Source: Gemmatimonadota bacterium
GTDB taxonomy: Bacteria; Latescibacterota; UBA2968
Reading direction: 5' to 3'
DNA length: 33,572 nucleotides
NCBI GenBank assembly: GCA_026705765.1
Contig: JAPPAB010000148.1
Span: 1 to 33,572 of the forward strand
Shown here: piece after piece, positions 1 through 7,167 of the stretch
Layout of the letters: the number at the start of each line of letters is the position of its first letter
How positions within the stretch are numbered: the stretch's first letter is position 1
Made by a program: the position numbers and the translations under genes
The notes under the pieces: generated by a model
The model's input: the letters and a program-made list of their open reading frames with translations, nothing else
Told to the model about the DNA's origin: nothing
The model's database searches: none

Positions 1-55
1 GATTCGTTGATTCGTTGATTCGTTGATTCGTTGATTCGTTGATTCGTTGATTCGT
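1..55. repeat. Tandem octamer repeat GATTCGTT, about 7 copies
   Basis: Six perfect head-to-tail copies of the 8-bp unit GATTCGTT are followed by a seventh copy missing its last base. The array starts at the first base of the window, so its true length is unknown, and it ends about 35 bp before the rplS start codon. The ATTCGT core recurs in a second array at 7141-7164. No function is evident. Its position at the window edge fits an assembly break at a repeat. Confidence 0.93.
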
Positions 56-90
56 ATTGAACGTTAATTTTTTTCAGGAGTATGTAAATC

Positions 91-438
91 ATGGATGCCA
101 TTTTGAAAACTGTTTCCGAAGCACAACTGCGCGATGATGTGCCCGAGTTTGAAGCCGGCGATACCGTGCGCGTACACGTCCGCGTGGTAGAAGGCGAAAA
201 AGAACGCATCCAGCTTTTTGAGGGTGTGGTCATCCAGCGCCGAGGACCGGGTATTCACGCGACATTTACGGTTCGCAAAATTAGCACGGGTGGTATTGGG
301 GTAGAGCGCATCTTTCCACTGCACACGCCTCGCATAGCTAAAATTGAAGTATTGCGTCGCGGTAAAGTGCGGCGATCAAAAATTTATTACCTGCGCAATC
401 TGCGCGGCCGTGCTGCCCGCATTGCAGAACGTCGATAG
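91..438 (+). CDS. rplS: 50S ribosomal protein L19
   Basis: This encodes ribosomal protein L19, a large-subunit protein at the interface with the 30S subunit. The 115-residue length is typical of the family. The body matches L19 closely: an [16 protein letters not shown] segment near residue 20, [16 protein letters not shown] in the middle, the ERIFPLHTP segment, and a basic C-terminus with [20 protein letters not shown]. The ATG start is preceded by CAGGAG at about 75-80. L19 usually lies at the end of an rpsP-rimM-trmD-rplS operon; the upstream genes would be beyond the window edge. Only 10 bp separate it from the next gene, so the two are probably co-transcribed. Confidence 0.98.
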   Translation: MDAILKTVSEAQLRDDVPEFEAGDTVRVHVRVVEGEKERIQLFEGVVIQRRGPGIHATFTVRKISTGGIGVERIFPLHTPRIAKIEVLRRGKVRRSKIYYLRNLRGRAARIAERR

Positions 439-448
439 GAATTCTATT

Positions 449-706
449 ATGCCTCCTCGCCGAGCGCGACAACACCGCACCCCCAAACCCCGGCCAAAGT
501 TGCCCTATACGGAACGGAATATGTGGCTTTTTGGACTTGGGCTTGCCATCATTGCCCTGGGCTATGTTTTTCTCTCGCTACCGCCAGTCGATGGATTTAT
601 GTCTCTTACCCTTGCCCCGCTGCTGCTCGTGCTCGGTTACTGCGTATTGATCCCAATAGCCTTGCTCAGTGACAAAAAAGAAAATGAGCCATCAACCGAT
701 GCGTAA
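449..706 (+). CDS. Small two-helix membrane protein, DUF3098-like
   Basis: This is an 85-residue protein of unknown function. A very basic, proline-rich N-terminus of about 25 residues (RRARQHRTPKPRPK) is followed by two hydrophobic helices, roughly residues 30-48 and 55-76, and a short charged tail. The layout (aromatic entry to helix one, a GLAIIALGYVF stretch, then an APLLLVLGYCVLIPIAL helix) resembles DUF3098 proteins, known mainly from Bacteroidetes. That family name is a tentative recognition. The ATG at 449 is preferred to a farther upstream ATG because it follows GATAGGA just after the rplS stop. Basic residues before helix one suggest a cytoplasmic N-terminus. Confidence 0.7.
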   Translation: MPPRRARQHRTPKPRPKLPYTERNMWLFGLGLAIIALGYVFLSLPPVDGFMSLTLAPLLLVLGYCVLIPIALLSDKKENEPSTDA

Positions 707-723
707 TAGATTTAACATTATCC

Positions 724-800
724 GGGCGGTTAGCTCAGTTGGTTAGAGCGCCTGCCTTACAAGCAGGAGGTCACTGGTTCGAATCCAGTATCGCCCACCA
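724..800 (+). tRNA. tRNA-Val (anticodon UAC)
   Basis: A complete 77-nt cloverleaf is visible. The acceptor stem GGGCGGT pairs with ATCGCCC, with one G-U pair. The D arm carries AGCTCAGTTGGTTAGAGC. The anticodon arm is CCTGC-CTTACAA-GCAGG with anticodon TAC (valine, GUA codons). The T arm contains GGTTCGAATCC. The 3' CCA is encoded. It lies 17 bp after the upstream small gene and directly before a strong terminator, so it may be transcribed with rplS. Confidence 0.97.
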
Positions 801-805
801 TAAAT

Positions 806-841
806 AAAAAAAGGCTTACAAGAATTTTTGTAAGCCTTTTT
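806..841 (+). terminator. Intrinsic terminator after tRNA-Val
   Basis: A perfect inverted repeat, GGCTTACAA (813-821) and TTGTAAGCC (828-836), is flanked by an A run on the left and TTTTT on the right. The stem is 9 bp and extends through A-T pairs. Because of the A and T runs it can act on either strand. It closes the rplS to tRNA transcription unit. Confidence 0.93.
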
Positions 842-904
842 GTGTTTCGAAAATGAACAGGGGGGGAGTACGTCAACCTTGATTTTTCCATATAAGAAGC
901 TAAT

Positions 905-932
905 TTGAAACATCGCGAATAATCTGTATACC
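905..932 (+). promoter_or_regulatory. Possible sigma70-type promoter before the first catabolic operon
   Basis: TTGAAA (905-910) and TATACC (927-932) are separated by 16 bp and lie 27 bp before the ATG of the enolase-superfamily gene. This is the best -35/-10 pair in the gap after the terminator, but the -10 is weak. A promoter is expected here because the preceding unit ends in a strong terminator. Confidence 0.35.
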
Positions 933-958
933 TTTCTGTCTTTTGAATTGAGGACCCC

Positions 959-2110
959 ATGAAAATTACAGACATCGAAGTAATTACATTCCGCACGCCA
1001 GGTGGCAGGTCTCGACCGAGTAAGTGGGGCTACGGCATCTGGGGAGAAGAACAAAAAGAATCGACCAGTTCGATCTTCAAAATCGTAACTGATGAAGGGC
1101 TTGAAGGATATATGGTTGGCGGCGACCGGCGATACCTCGAAGGTCCGATCAAACGCATGTTGATCGGTGAAGATCCCCTATCCCGTGAAACCATCTGGAA
1201 CTGGATGGACCAGTTGGTCACCTTCGGTCATTCATTGCCAGAGCATGTCATGGGCGCAGTCGATTGCGCCCTTTGGGACCTGCTGGGCAGAATGGTTGAC
1301 CTGCCCGTACACAAAATCCTCGGTGGTGCCCGCGACAAAGTAAAAGCTTATGCCAGCACCTATCCAAACATCGGCAAACCCGAAGACTATGCCGGACATG
1401 CACTCGAATGCAAAAAACAGGGATACAAAGCATACAAAGTTCACGCGTACATCTGCTGGAACCCACACACCTGGGAACCTGCCCCACAGGTACCCGGATT
1501 TCCCAAAGAAGATATAGAAGTATGCAAAGCTGTGCGCGAAGCCGTCGGTGATGACATGGTCTTAATGCTCGATCCCTTCGGCGTATATACCCTGGAGCAA
1601 TCTTTGTGGGTTGGCCGCGAACTGGAAAAACTAAACTATTACTGGCTGGAACACCCCATGGTAGAAACGCGGACAGAAGCATATCGACGATTGACCCGCG
1701 AACTGGACATCGCCATTCTCTCACCCGAACACATTCCCGGCGGCGTCTTCACGCGCGCCGAATGGGTACTCCAGGGCGCATCTGACATGCTGCGCATCGA
1801 CCAAAACTATGGCGGCATCACGGGATGCTACAAAATGGTCAACGTAGCCCAAGCCTTCGGCATTCAGTGTGAAATGCACTATGGCGGATGGGCAAACATT
1901 CAAATCCTGGGCGCAACAACAGAAGCAACCTGTGAATACTATGAACGCGGCCTCTTGCGTCCCGACTTCGACTACGAAACCCCACCGCCCTATTTGAATT
2001 CCATCGTCGATCCCATGGATGATGACGGCAATGTCATCATCCCCCAGCTACCAGGTCTGGGATTTGATTTCAACTGGGACTATATTAACGACAATCTGAT
2101 TGAGCCATAA
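959..2110 (+). CDS. Enolase-superfamily dehydratase (mandelate racemase / muconate lactonizing enzyme family)
   Basis: The 383-residue protein has the enolase-superfamily two-domain plan: an N-terminal capping domain to about residue 125, then a TIM barrel. Members abstract the proton next to a carboxylate with metal help; many are sugar-acid dehydratases. Visible residues are the barrel strand-2 base motif around K160-V-H162, metal ligands D205 (MLDPFG), E231 (WLEHP) and E257 (SPEH), and an Asp/His pair at D281 (LRIDQNYGG) and H307 (EMHYGG). This is a complete acid/base and metal set, so it is probably active. The substrate cannot be read from sequence. It opens a six-gene co-directional run beginning with an oligogalacturonate-lyase-like gene, which favours an aldonate or uronate-derived sugar acid. 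AGGACC precedes the ATG. Confidence 0.9.
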   Translation: MKITDIEVITFRTPGGRSRPSKWGYGIWGEEQKESTSSIFKIVTDEGLEGYMVGGDRRYLEGPIKRMLIGEDPLSRETIWNWMDQLVTFGHSLPEHVMGAVDCALWDLLGRMVDLPVHKILGGARDKVKAYASTYPNIGKPEDYAGHALECKKQGYKAYKVHAYICWNPHTWEPAPQVPGFPKEDIEVCKAVREAVGDDMVLMLDPFGVYTLEQSLWVGRELEKLNYYWLEHPMVETRTEAYRRLTRELDIAILSPEHIPGGVFTRAEWVLQGASDMLRIDQNYGGITGCYKMVNVAQAFGIQCEMHYGGWANIQILGATTEATCEYYERGLLRPDFDYETPPPYLNSIVDPMDDDGNVIIPQLPGLGFDFNWDYINDNLIEP

Positions 2111-2160
2111 CGGGACATTGACCGCCTGGACCAAGAGGACTATAGAAAAGGAGACCAGCT

Positions 2161-3321
2161 ATGGCCAGGATACTTGAGGAAGATACAAGCGGCGCTGTCG
2201 TCTATCAGATCACCGACGACCCACTCGAAAAATCCAATATTTACTGCGAACAACCCTACTGTTCGGCGGACTCCCGGGTTTTTGTGTACGAACGGCAAAA
2301 CCCGAAACCCGGTCCGAATTATAACGAATATGTGATCTGCGAATTCGGGACATGGAAGACCGAAATTGTAGGACAGGGGCTGCGGGCACCGGGGATGAGC
2401 CACACCGGAATCTTTTACTACCGCCATGTTCGGGAGGGAAAATGCCTGGAACTGCGGCGGGTGGATCTCGCCACGGGCGAATGGGAGGTGATCTTCGAAT
2501 TTCCCGAAGATTTTCAGCACCGGGGGATGGATACGGTATCTCCCGACGAGCGCTACTACGCCTATGGCGTCACCCTCAGCCTGGAACCCCAGATGTTCGG
2601 AATCGAACTGCTGGATTTGAAGACCGGCACGCGAGATCTCATCCACACCGATCCGGATATTTGCAACCCCCACACCCAGTTTGAGCCCACCTGGGGCAAG
2701 CAAATTATGGTACAGCACAACCGGGGGTGCAAGGTGCTACCCGACGGTACCAGAGCAGTAATCTTCGGGGAGCAGGGCGCCACAGAATTTCTCCTGGACA
2801 TCCCCAGCGGAAAGGTGACGCGGTTGCAGGTAGGGGAACCTTATACGCCCAGCATCGTGGGACACGAGGCCTGGATTGCGGGAACCAACGAGATCTTGCT
2901 CACAGTCCGTGCCCCGAACGCCCGTGGGCTACACAGCCCCGAAGAATGGTATTTTGCAGAAGGCGACTACACCGCCGAAAAGGGCAATCTGCTGGGAGTA
3001 AAAGCCGGGGAACCGCCCCGAATCGTCTCGCGCGGGTACCGGTTTAATCACCTGGGGACATCTCCGTGCGGCCAGTACTTTTTTGCCGATGACTGGCAGG
3101 GATCCGGCAACCTCATACTGGGATCCATCCAGACGGGAAAAAATGCGGTCGTATGCGACGCCCGCACCTCAATCCTCGTCAAAAAAGCGCATCCGCACGC
3201 CTATGCCTCCCCGGATATGCGGTGGCTGGTATTCACATCCGACCTGAGCGGACAGCCCCAGATTCACGTGGCGTCCATTCCACAGGACCTGGTGGATGGA
3301 CTGAACGGCACAGCGTCTTGA
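2161..3321 (+). CDS. Oligogalacturonate-lyase-like beta-propeller protein
   Basis: This 386-residue protein is built of short repeats of propeller type, such as YYRHVREGKCLELRRVD and IELLDLKTGTRDL. It resembles oligogalacturonate lyases (PL22), cytoplasmic seven-bladed propellers that split unsaturated oligogalacturonides by metal-assisted beta-elimination. Family-like motifs are an N-terminal QITDDPLEKSNIYCEQPYCS segment (16-35), VQHNRG (184-189), FNHLGTSPCG (295-304), and HPHAYASPD (344-352), which would supply metal-binding histidines. No signal peptide is seen, consistent with a cytoplasmic enzyme. GGAG at about 2150 precedes the ATG, 50 bp after the dehydratase. Alternatively it could be a related TolB-type propeller without lyase activity. 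The true substrate is unknown. Confidence 0.75.
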   Translation: MARILEEDTSGAVVYQITDDPLEKSNIYCEQPYCSADSRVFVYERQNPKPGPNYNEYVICEFGTWKTEIVGQGLRAPGMSHTGIFYYRHVREGKCLELRRVDLATGEWEVIFEFPEDFQHRGMDTVSPDERYYAYGVTLSLEPQMFGIELLDLKTGTRDLIHTDPDICNPHTQFEPTWGKQIMVQHNRGCKVLPDGTRAVIFGEQGATEFLLDIPSGKVTRLQVGEPYTPSIVGHEAWIAGTNEILLTVRAPNARGLHSPEEWYFAEGDYTAEKGNLLGVKAGEPPRIVSRGYRFNHLGTSPCGQYFFADDWQGSGNLILGSIQTGKNAVVCDARTSILVKKAHPHAYASPDMRWLVFTSDLSGQPQIHVASIPQDLVDGLNGTAS

Positions 3322-3353
3322 GAAAAATATATTTTACGCGAAAGGAGCGAATT

Positions 3354-4553
3354 TTGAACAGTGATCCAGGACTTCCCACCGTTGCACCAGAAGAAGTGGG
3401 ACTATCGGCTACGCGCTTGCACCGCATCAACCACCTGATGCAACGATATATCGACGAAGACAAACTCGTCAGCATCATAACGATGGTTTGTCGGCAGGGC
3501 AAAATCGCACATTTTTCTTGTTTCGGGACGCAAGACACAAAAGTACCCACAACACGCGATACGATCTTTCGGATTTATTCCATGACCAAACCCATCACAA
3601 CTGTCGCGGCCATGATGCTCTATGAAGAGGGACTTTTTCAACTGGATGATCCCGTATCGAATTATATTCCAGAATTGAAAGATGTAAAAGTCTTCGCCGG
3701 TACAGACGCTCCACCAGAGGACCTGGAGCGAGAAATCACGATTCGCCATTTAATGACCCACACATCGGGGATGACCTATGGTTTTATGGGCAATTCCCCC
3801 GTCGAACAAATGTATAACCAGGCAAAAATTAATCGGCCAGACCATTCGACAAAAGAAATGGTGCAAACACTGGCAACGCTACCCCTGGCGAATCAACCGG
3901 GTGCAGCCTGGCGCTACAGCGTATCGACCGACGTGCTCGGGCATTTTGTCGAAGTCATCTCCGGCATGCCGCTCAATGCGTTTTTCAGAGAGCGAATTTT
4001 AGATCCCCTCGACATGGAAGACACGGAATTTTGGGTACGCGAGGGACAGGGACATCGGTTTACAACAAATTACGGCCCGGCACAAGAAGGTGGGATTCGA
4101 GTAATTGACGACCCTGCGACCAGCAAATTTTCCAGTCCGCAAAAATTCTTCTCCGGTGGCGGCGGATTGGTCTCCACAGCCTCTGATTACATCCGCTTCT
4201 GCCACCTGATGCTCAATGGGGGCGCGTTTCAAGGCGTACGACTATTGGGACGCAAAACCGTCGAACTGATGACAATGAACCACGTGCCCGACGAATTGAT
4301 GCCCATCTCTCTGGGACTGGCAAATCTATCGGGTGAGGGTTTTGGACTGGGAGGCGCGATTTTGCTCGATGCAGCCGCTGGCGGTCCCGGCAGTGTGGGA
4401 ACATTTCGCTGGGGCGGTGCGGCAACAACAGCGTTCTGGATCGATTATGAAGAAGAACTCGTCGGGCTATTGCTCACGCAATTTATGCCCGCAAATTATT
4501 ACCGCATTCGCGCTGAATTCAAGACACTCGTGTACCAGGCATTAATTGGATAA
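3354..4553 (+). CDS. Serine hydrolase, beta-lactamase class C / EstB-like
   Basis: With the TTG start at 3354 this is a 399-residue protein. That start is chosen because AAAGGAG lies 7 bp upstream; upstream ATG-initiated reading runs through the end of the previous gene. The serine beta-lactamase fold signature is clear: S76-M-T-K79 as the nucleophile/lysine motif, Y188-S-V-S191 as the second motif, HTSGMTYG (136-143), the SGGGGLVSTASDYIRF segment (267-282), and a W-G-G (353-355) in the KTG position. Proteins of this kind include esterases, D-aminopeptidases and transesterases; true beta-lactam hydrolysis is only one possibility. No clear signal peptide is seen. Within this operon an esterase role, for example deacetylation of a sugar substrate, is plausible but inferred. 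Confidence 0.88.
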   Translation: MNSDPGLPTVAPEEVGLSATRLHRINHLMQRYIDEDKLVSIITMVCRQGKIAHFSCFGTQDTKVPTTRDTIFRIYSMTKPITTVAAMMLYEEGLFQLDDPVSNYIPELKDVKVFAGTDAPPEDLEREITIRHLMTHTSGMTYGFMGNSPVEQMYNQAKINRPDHSTKEMVQTLATLPLANQPGAAWRYSVSTDVLGHFVEVISGMPLNAFFRERILDPLDMEDTEFWVREGQGHRFTTNYGPAQEGGIRVIDDPATSKFSSPQKFFSGGGGLVSTASDYIRFCHLMLNGGAFQGVRLLGRKTVELMTMNHVPDELMPISLGLANLSGEGFGLGGAILLDAAAGGPGSVGTFRWGGAATTAFWIDYEEELVGLLLTQFMPANYYRIRAEFKTLVYQALIG

Positions 4554-4583
4554 TGATTTTTTTACATCTTTAGGGAGGCAATA

Positions 4584-5381
4584 GTGAGCAGACGATTTGG
4601 ATACAACATGGACAGAACCACACCCCTTGAAGAAGGCATTGTATGGGGTGCAGAAAATGGATTTCGCTATATCGACTTTCAGGCCGACATGCCCCCAAAT
4701 AATCTCGCTTCTTTTGACAATGCGCGCGTAAAACGCATTCGAGATTTGTGTGAAAAACACGCAGTGCAGATCGGCGTACATCCCTCCTCCGCCATTAACA
4801 ATGCCGAATATGTCCCAATTCTATCCGAAGCAGTCGATGTCTATGTAAACGCCAATTTTGATCTGGCAGTTCAGTTGGGATGTGGCTGGATCGTCGGCCA
4901 TGGGGGCTATCACTTTGGCGATATAGCCTCGCGCCGAGATGCCGTCATGGAACGCATGAAACGACTGGTACATCGGGCGGAAAAAACCGATATCGCGATC
5001 TATTTTGAAAACCACAACCTGGAACCCGAACACGCCGAGATTCACTACTTGCCGCACAATGTTGAAGAGACGCAATGGTTTTTTGATGCCATTCAATCCG
5101 ATCACTTCAAGTGGGCTTTCAACGTCGCGCACGGACATCTCGTACCCGAAGGCTGGGATGGATTTCTCGATACCTTTGGCGTAGATAACATCGGCCAGGT
5201 ACGCATCAATGACAACAATGGCGATTACGAAATACACCTGGTACCGGGAGAAGGCACAATCGACTTTGACGCGCTTCTCAAACGCTTAAACGCCATGGGC
5301 TACGAAGGATGGTTCAGCCTGGGCTTTGGAAATGCAGCCGACAAAATTCGCATAAAAAACGAGTTTGAAAAAAATCTATAA
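4584..5381 (+). CDS. Sugar phosphate isomerase/epimerase-like TIM-barrel protein
   Basis: This 265-residue protein belongs to the xylose-isomerase-like TIM barrel (AP endonuclease family 2) group. Typical features are a glutamate ligand in IAIYFENHN near residue 140, WAFNVAHGH near residue 178, VRINDNNG near residue 208, and the terminal VPGEGTIDFDALLKRLNAMGYEGW segment, which is standard for this family. The GTG start follows AGGGAGG by 5 bp. The gene begins 30 bp after the serine hydrolase. Members isomerise or epimerise sugars, keto-sugars or inositols, but the substrate here cannot be assigned. It is probably part of the same catabolic operon. Confidence 0.85.
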   Translation: MSRRFGYNMDRTTPLEEGIVWGAENGFRYIDFQADMPPNNLASFDNARVKRIRDLCEKHAVQIGVHPSSAINNAEYVPILSEAVDVYVNANFDLAVQLGCGWIVGHGGYHFGDIASRRDAVMERMKRLVHRAEKTDIAIYFENHNLEPEHAEIHYLPHNVEETQWFFDAIQSDHFKWAFNVAHGHLVPEGWDGFLDTFGVDNIGQVRINDNNGDYEIHLVPGEGTIDFDALLKRLNAMGYEGWFSLGFGNAADKIRIKNEFEKNL

Positions 5382-5391
5382 GGAGGAAACA

Positions 5392-6114
5392 TTGTCGTTA
5401 GTCACAGTTATCGGACGTGGGCATTCGGGCACGCGCTTGATCTCCCACACGCTCTATGCCAGCGGTATGTACATGGGACGCTTGATCAATGCATCGGGCG
5501 ATAAAATGCCTCCCCAGGCGCTGTACGATGCGTGCCGCGTAATGGCAAAATACGTAAAATGGAATGGCGGATTATCGTGGGATTTTGATGACCTGCACAC
5601 CATGGACATCGACCCCGAATTTATCCACCTCGTCGAAACCTATTTGCAAGACGTGCTTCCCCCCAGAAATCGGTACGAGAACTACGGATGGAAATTACCC
5701 GAGACCACACTGGTCTATCCGTGGATTGTACGCATGTTTCCCGATGCAAAATATATTCACTGGGTGCGCGACCCGCGCGATTGTATTTTGAGTGGGCATA
5801 AAACAGATGATTTGAGCGATTTCGATATTCAATATCCACAAACAGATGACATACGCAAACGGCGGGCGATTTCCTGGTTATATCAGTATGAAATCATGAA
5901 ATCCACGCCCGTGCCCAAACACTGTATCACCGTGCGATTTGAGGATGCGATATTAAATCAGGAAGAGACATTTGCGCGAGTAGAGGCATTCCTCGGATTT
6001 CCATTGGGCAAAGTGATCGTGCGTCCCGATTCCGTAGGCAGATGGAAAACCGATGATGGCGTCCATGATTTTGAATTTTTGCATCCCGCGATGAAAGAAT
6101 ACCAATACATCTAA
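5392..6114 (+). CDS. Sulfotransferase-family protein
   Basis: Sulfotransferases move sulfate from PAPS to an acceptor. Starting from TTG at 5392 gives 240 residues. That start is supported by AGGAGG (5381-5386) overlapping the upstream stop; an ATG at 5365 lies inside the previous gene and has no SD. The PAPS-binding features are an N-terminal P-loop-like GRGHSGTR (8-15), directly after a hydrophobic strand, and a WVRDPRD motif (124-130) matching the 3'-phosphate-binding segment. A late FEDAILNQEETFARVEAFLGFP stretch is typical of the family C-terminus. A sulfate-adding enzyme amid likely carbohydrate degradation genes is unexpected. Its acceptor is unknown. Confidence 0.8.
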   Translation: MSLVTVIGRGHSGTRLISHTLYASGMYMGRLINASGDKMPPQALYDACRVMAKYVKWNGGLSWDFDDLHTMDIDPEFIHLVETYLQDVLPPRNRYENYGWKLPETTLVYPWIVRMFPDAKYIHWVRDPRDCILSGHKTDDLSDFDIQYPQTDDIRKRRAISWLYQYEIMKSTPVPKHCITVRFEDAILNQEETFARVEAFLGFPLGKVIVRPDSVGRWKTDDGVHDFEFLHPAMKEYQYI

Positions 6115-6125
6115 AAATCCCTAAC

Positions 6126-7091
6126 ATGCCCTACAAAACCTTCGACCGCTCCAAACTCAAACTCCGCCCGCTCGACCAGCGGGAACACGACCTCTCTGTC
6201 GATCAAATTCCCGACCTCGACGCGCCAATACCTCCCTTTGACAACCCCAACCTTCCCATCGTCGCAGATCACATTGTACGCGCCAGGCAAAACAATCGCG
6301 CGGTCATCTTCATGATCGGCGCCCACGTCATTCGCGCCGGCGCCGCGCGCTATCTCATCGACCTGATGGAACGCGGCCTCATCACCCATATTGCGGGCAA
6401 TGGTGCCTGCGCCATTCACGACTACGAATTTGCCCGCATCGGCGCAACCACCGAAAGCGTGGGCAGATATATCCGCACCGGAGAATTTGGACTGTGGACA
6501 GAAACCGGCGACCTCAACCTCATTGCCCAAACAGCGGCGCAAAAAGGCATTGGACTGGGCGAAGCGGTCGGGCGCGACATCCTCGAAAGCAATTACCCAC
6601 ACAAAGACATCAGCATTTTTGCCGCTGCAGTCCGACTCAACATCCCCATCACCACACACGTCAGCATCGGTTATGACATCGTCCACGAACACCCCAACTG
6701 CGACGGTGCCGCAATTGGCGCAAGCACCTACACCGACTTCTTAATCTTCACAGAATCCATCTCCCACCTCGAAGGCGGCGTCCTCCTCAACATCGGCACG
6801 GCCATCATGGGACCCGAAATCTATCTCAAAGCCCTCACCATGGCCCGCAATGTCGCCCGCCAGGAAGGTCGCAGCATCGCCAAATTTACCACGGCTGTCT
6901 TCGACCTCATCCCCCTCGGCGACGACCTCGACACCGAAGCCCCCAAAACCGACCCCCGCTACTACTATCGCCCCTTCAAAACCATCCTCGTTCGCACCGT
7001 GCGCGACGGCGGCGAAAGCTATTATATCCAGGGCGACCACCGGGAGACAATCCCCAATTTATATCGGCTAATCACATTGATGAATTGCTGA
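6126..7091 (+). CDS. Conserved protein, tentatively deoxyhypusine-synthase-like
   Basis: This is a 321-residue soluble protein without a signal peptide. Motifs suggest a deoxyhypusine-synthase-type NAD-binding fold: IAGNGACAIHDYE (89-101), the TTESVGRYIRTGEFGLW segment (108-123), THVSIGYDIVHEHP (177-190), and NIGTAIMGPEIYLKAL (222-237) with a conserved-looking Lys235. Bacteria use members of this fold for reactions such as homospermidine synthesis, but this protein is divergent and I do not assign a reaction. It starts 11 bp after the sulfotransferase gene, so it belongs to the operon, although no SD is visible before its ATG. The family name is tentative; the ORF itself is secure from length and context. 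Confidence 0.55.
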   Translation: MPYKTFDRSKLKLRPLDQREHDLSVDQIPDLDAPIPPFDNPNLPIVADHIVRARQNNRAVIFMIGAHVIRAGAARYLIDLMERGLITHIAGNGACAIHDYEFARIGATTESVGRYIRTGEFGLWTETGDLNLIAQTAAQKGIGLGEAVGRDILESNYPHKDISIFAAAVRLNIPITTHVSIGYDIVHEHPNCDGAAIGASTYTDFLIFTESISHLEGGVLLNIGTAIMGPEIYLKALTMARNVARQEGRSIAKFTTAVFDLIPLGDDLDTEAPKTDPRYYYRPFKTILVRTVRDGGESYYIQGDHRETIPNLYRLITLMNC

Positions 7092-7101
7092 TTCGCTGAT
7101 G

Positions 7102-7125
7102 AACTGGCCTGAGATACGGCCAGTT
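7102..7125. repeat. Inverted repeat between convergent genes
   Basis: AACTGGCC (7102-7109) and GGCCAGTT (7118-7125) form a perfect 8-bp stem with an 8-nt loop. It lies 10 bp after the stop of the + strand operon and 43 bp from the end of the opposing gene. There is no T run on either side, so it is a weak terminator candidate at best, though a stem here could protect either mRNA 3' end. Confidence 0.6.
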
Positions 7126-7140
7126 GTACCCCGCTCCGTC

Positions 7141-7164
7141 TATTCGTCTATTCGTCTATTCGTC
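7141..7164. repeat. Tandem octamer repeat TATTCGTC, 3 copies
   Basis: Three perfect consecutive copies of TATTCGTC end 4 bp before the stop codon of the minus-strand membrane protein gene. The period (8 bp) and core ATTCGT are the same as in the array at 1-55. A related single GATTCGCT lies at 7089-7096. Confidence 0.9.
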
Positions 7165-7167
7165 CAC

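Noticed and set aside
1..55. CRISPR array
   Set aside because: Units are 8 bp with no spacers, so it is a simple tandem repeat.
743..1054. Minus-strand ORFs over tRNA-Val encoding a YWIRTSDLLLVRQAL-like ending
   Set aside because: This is the translated reverse complement of a tRNA gene, a well-known false protein call, and it crosses a terminator.
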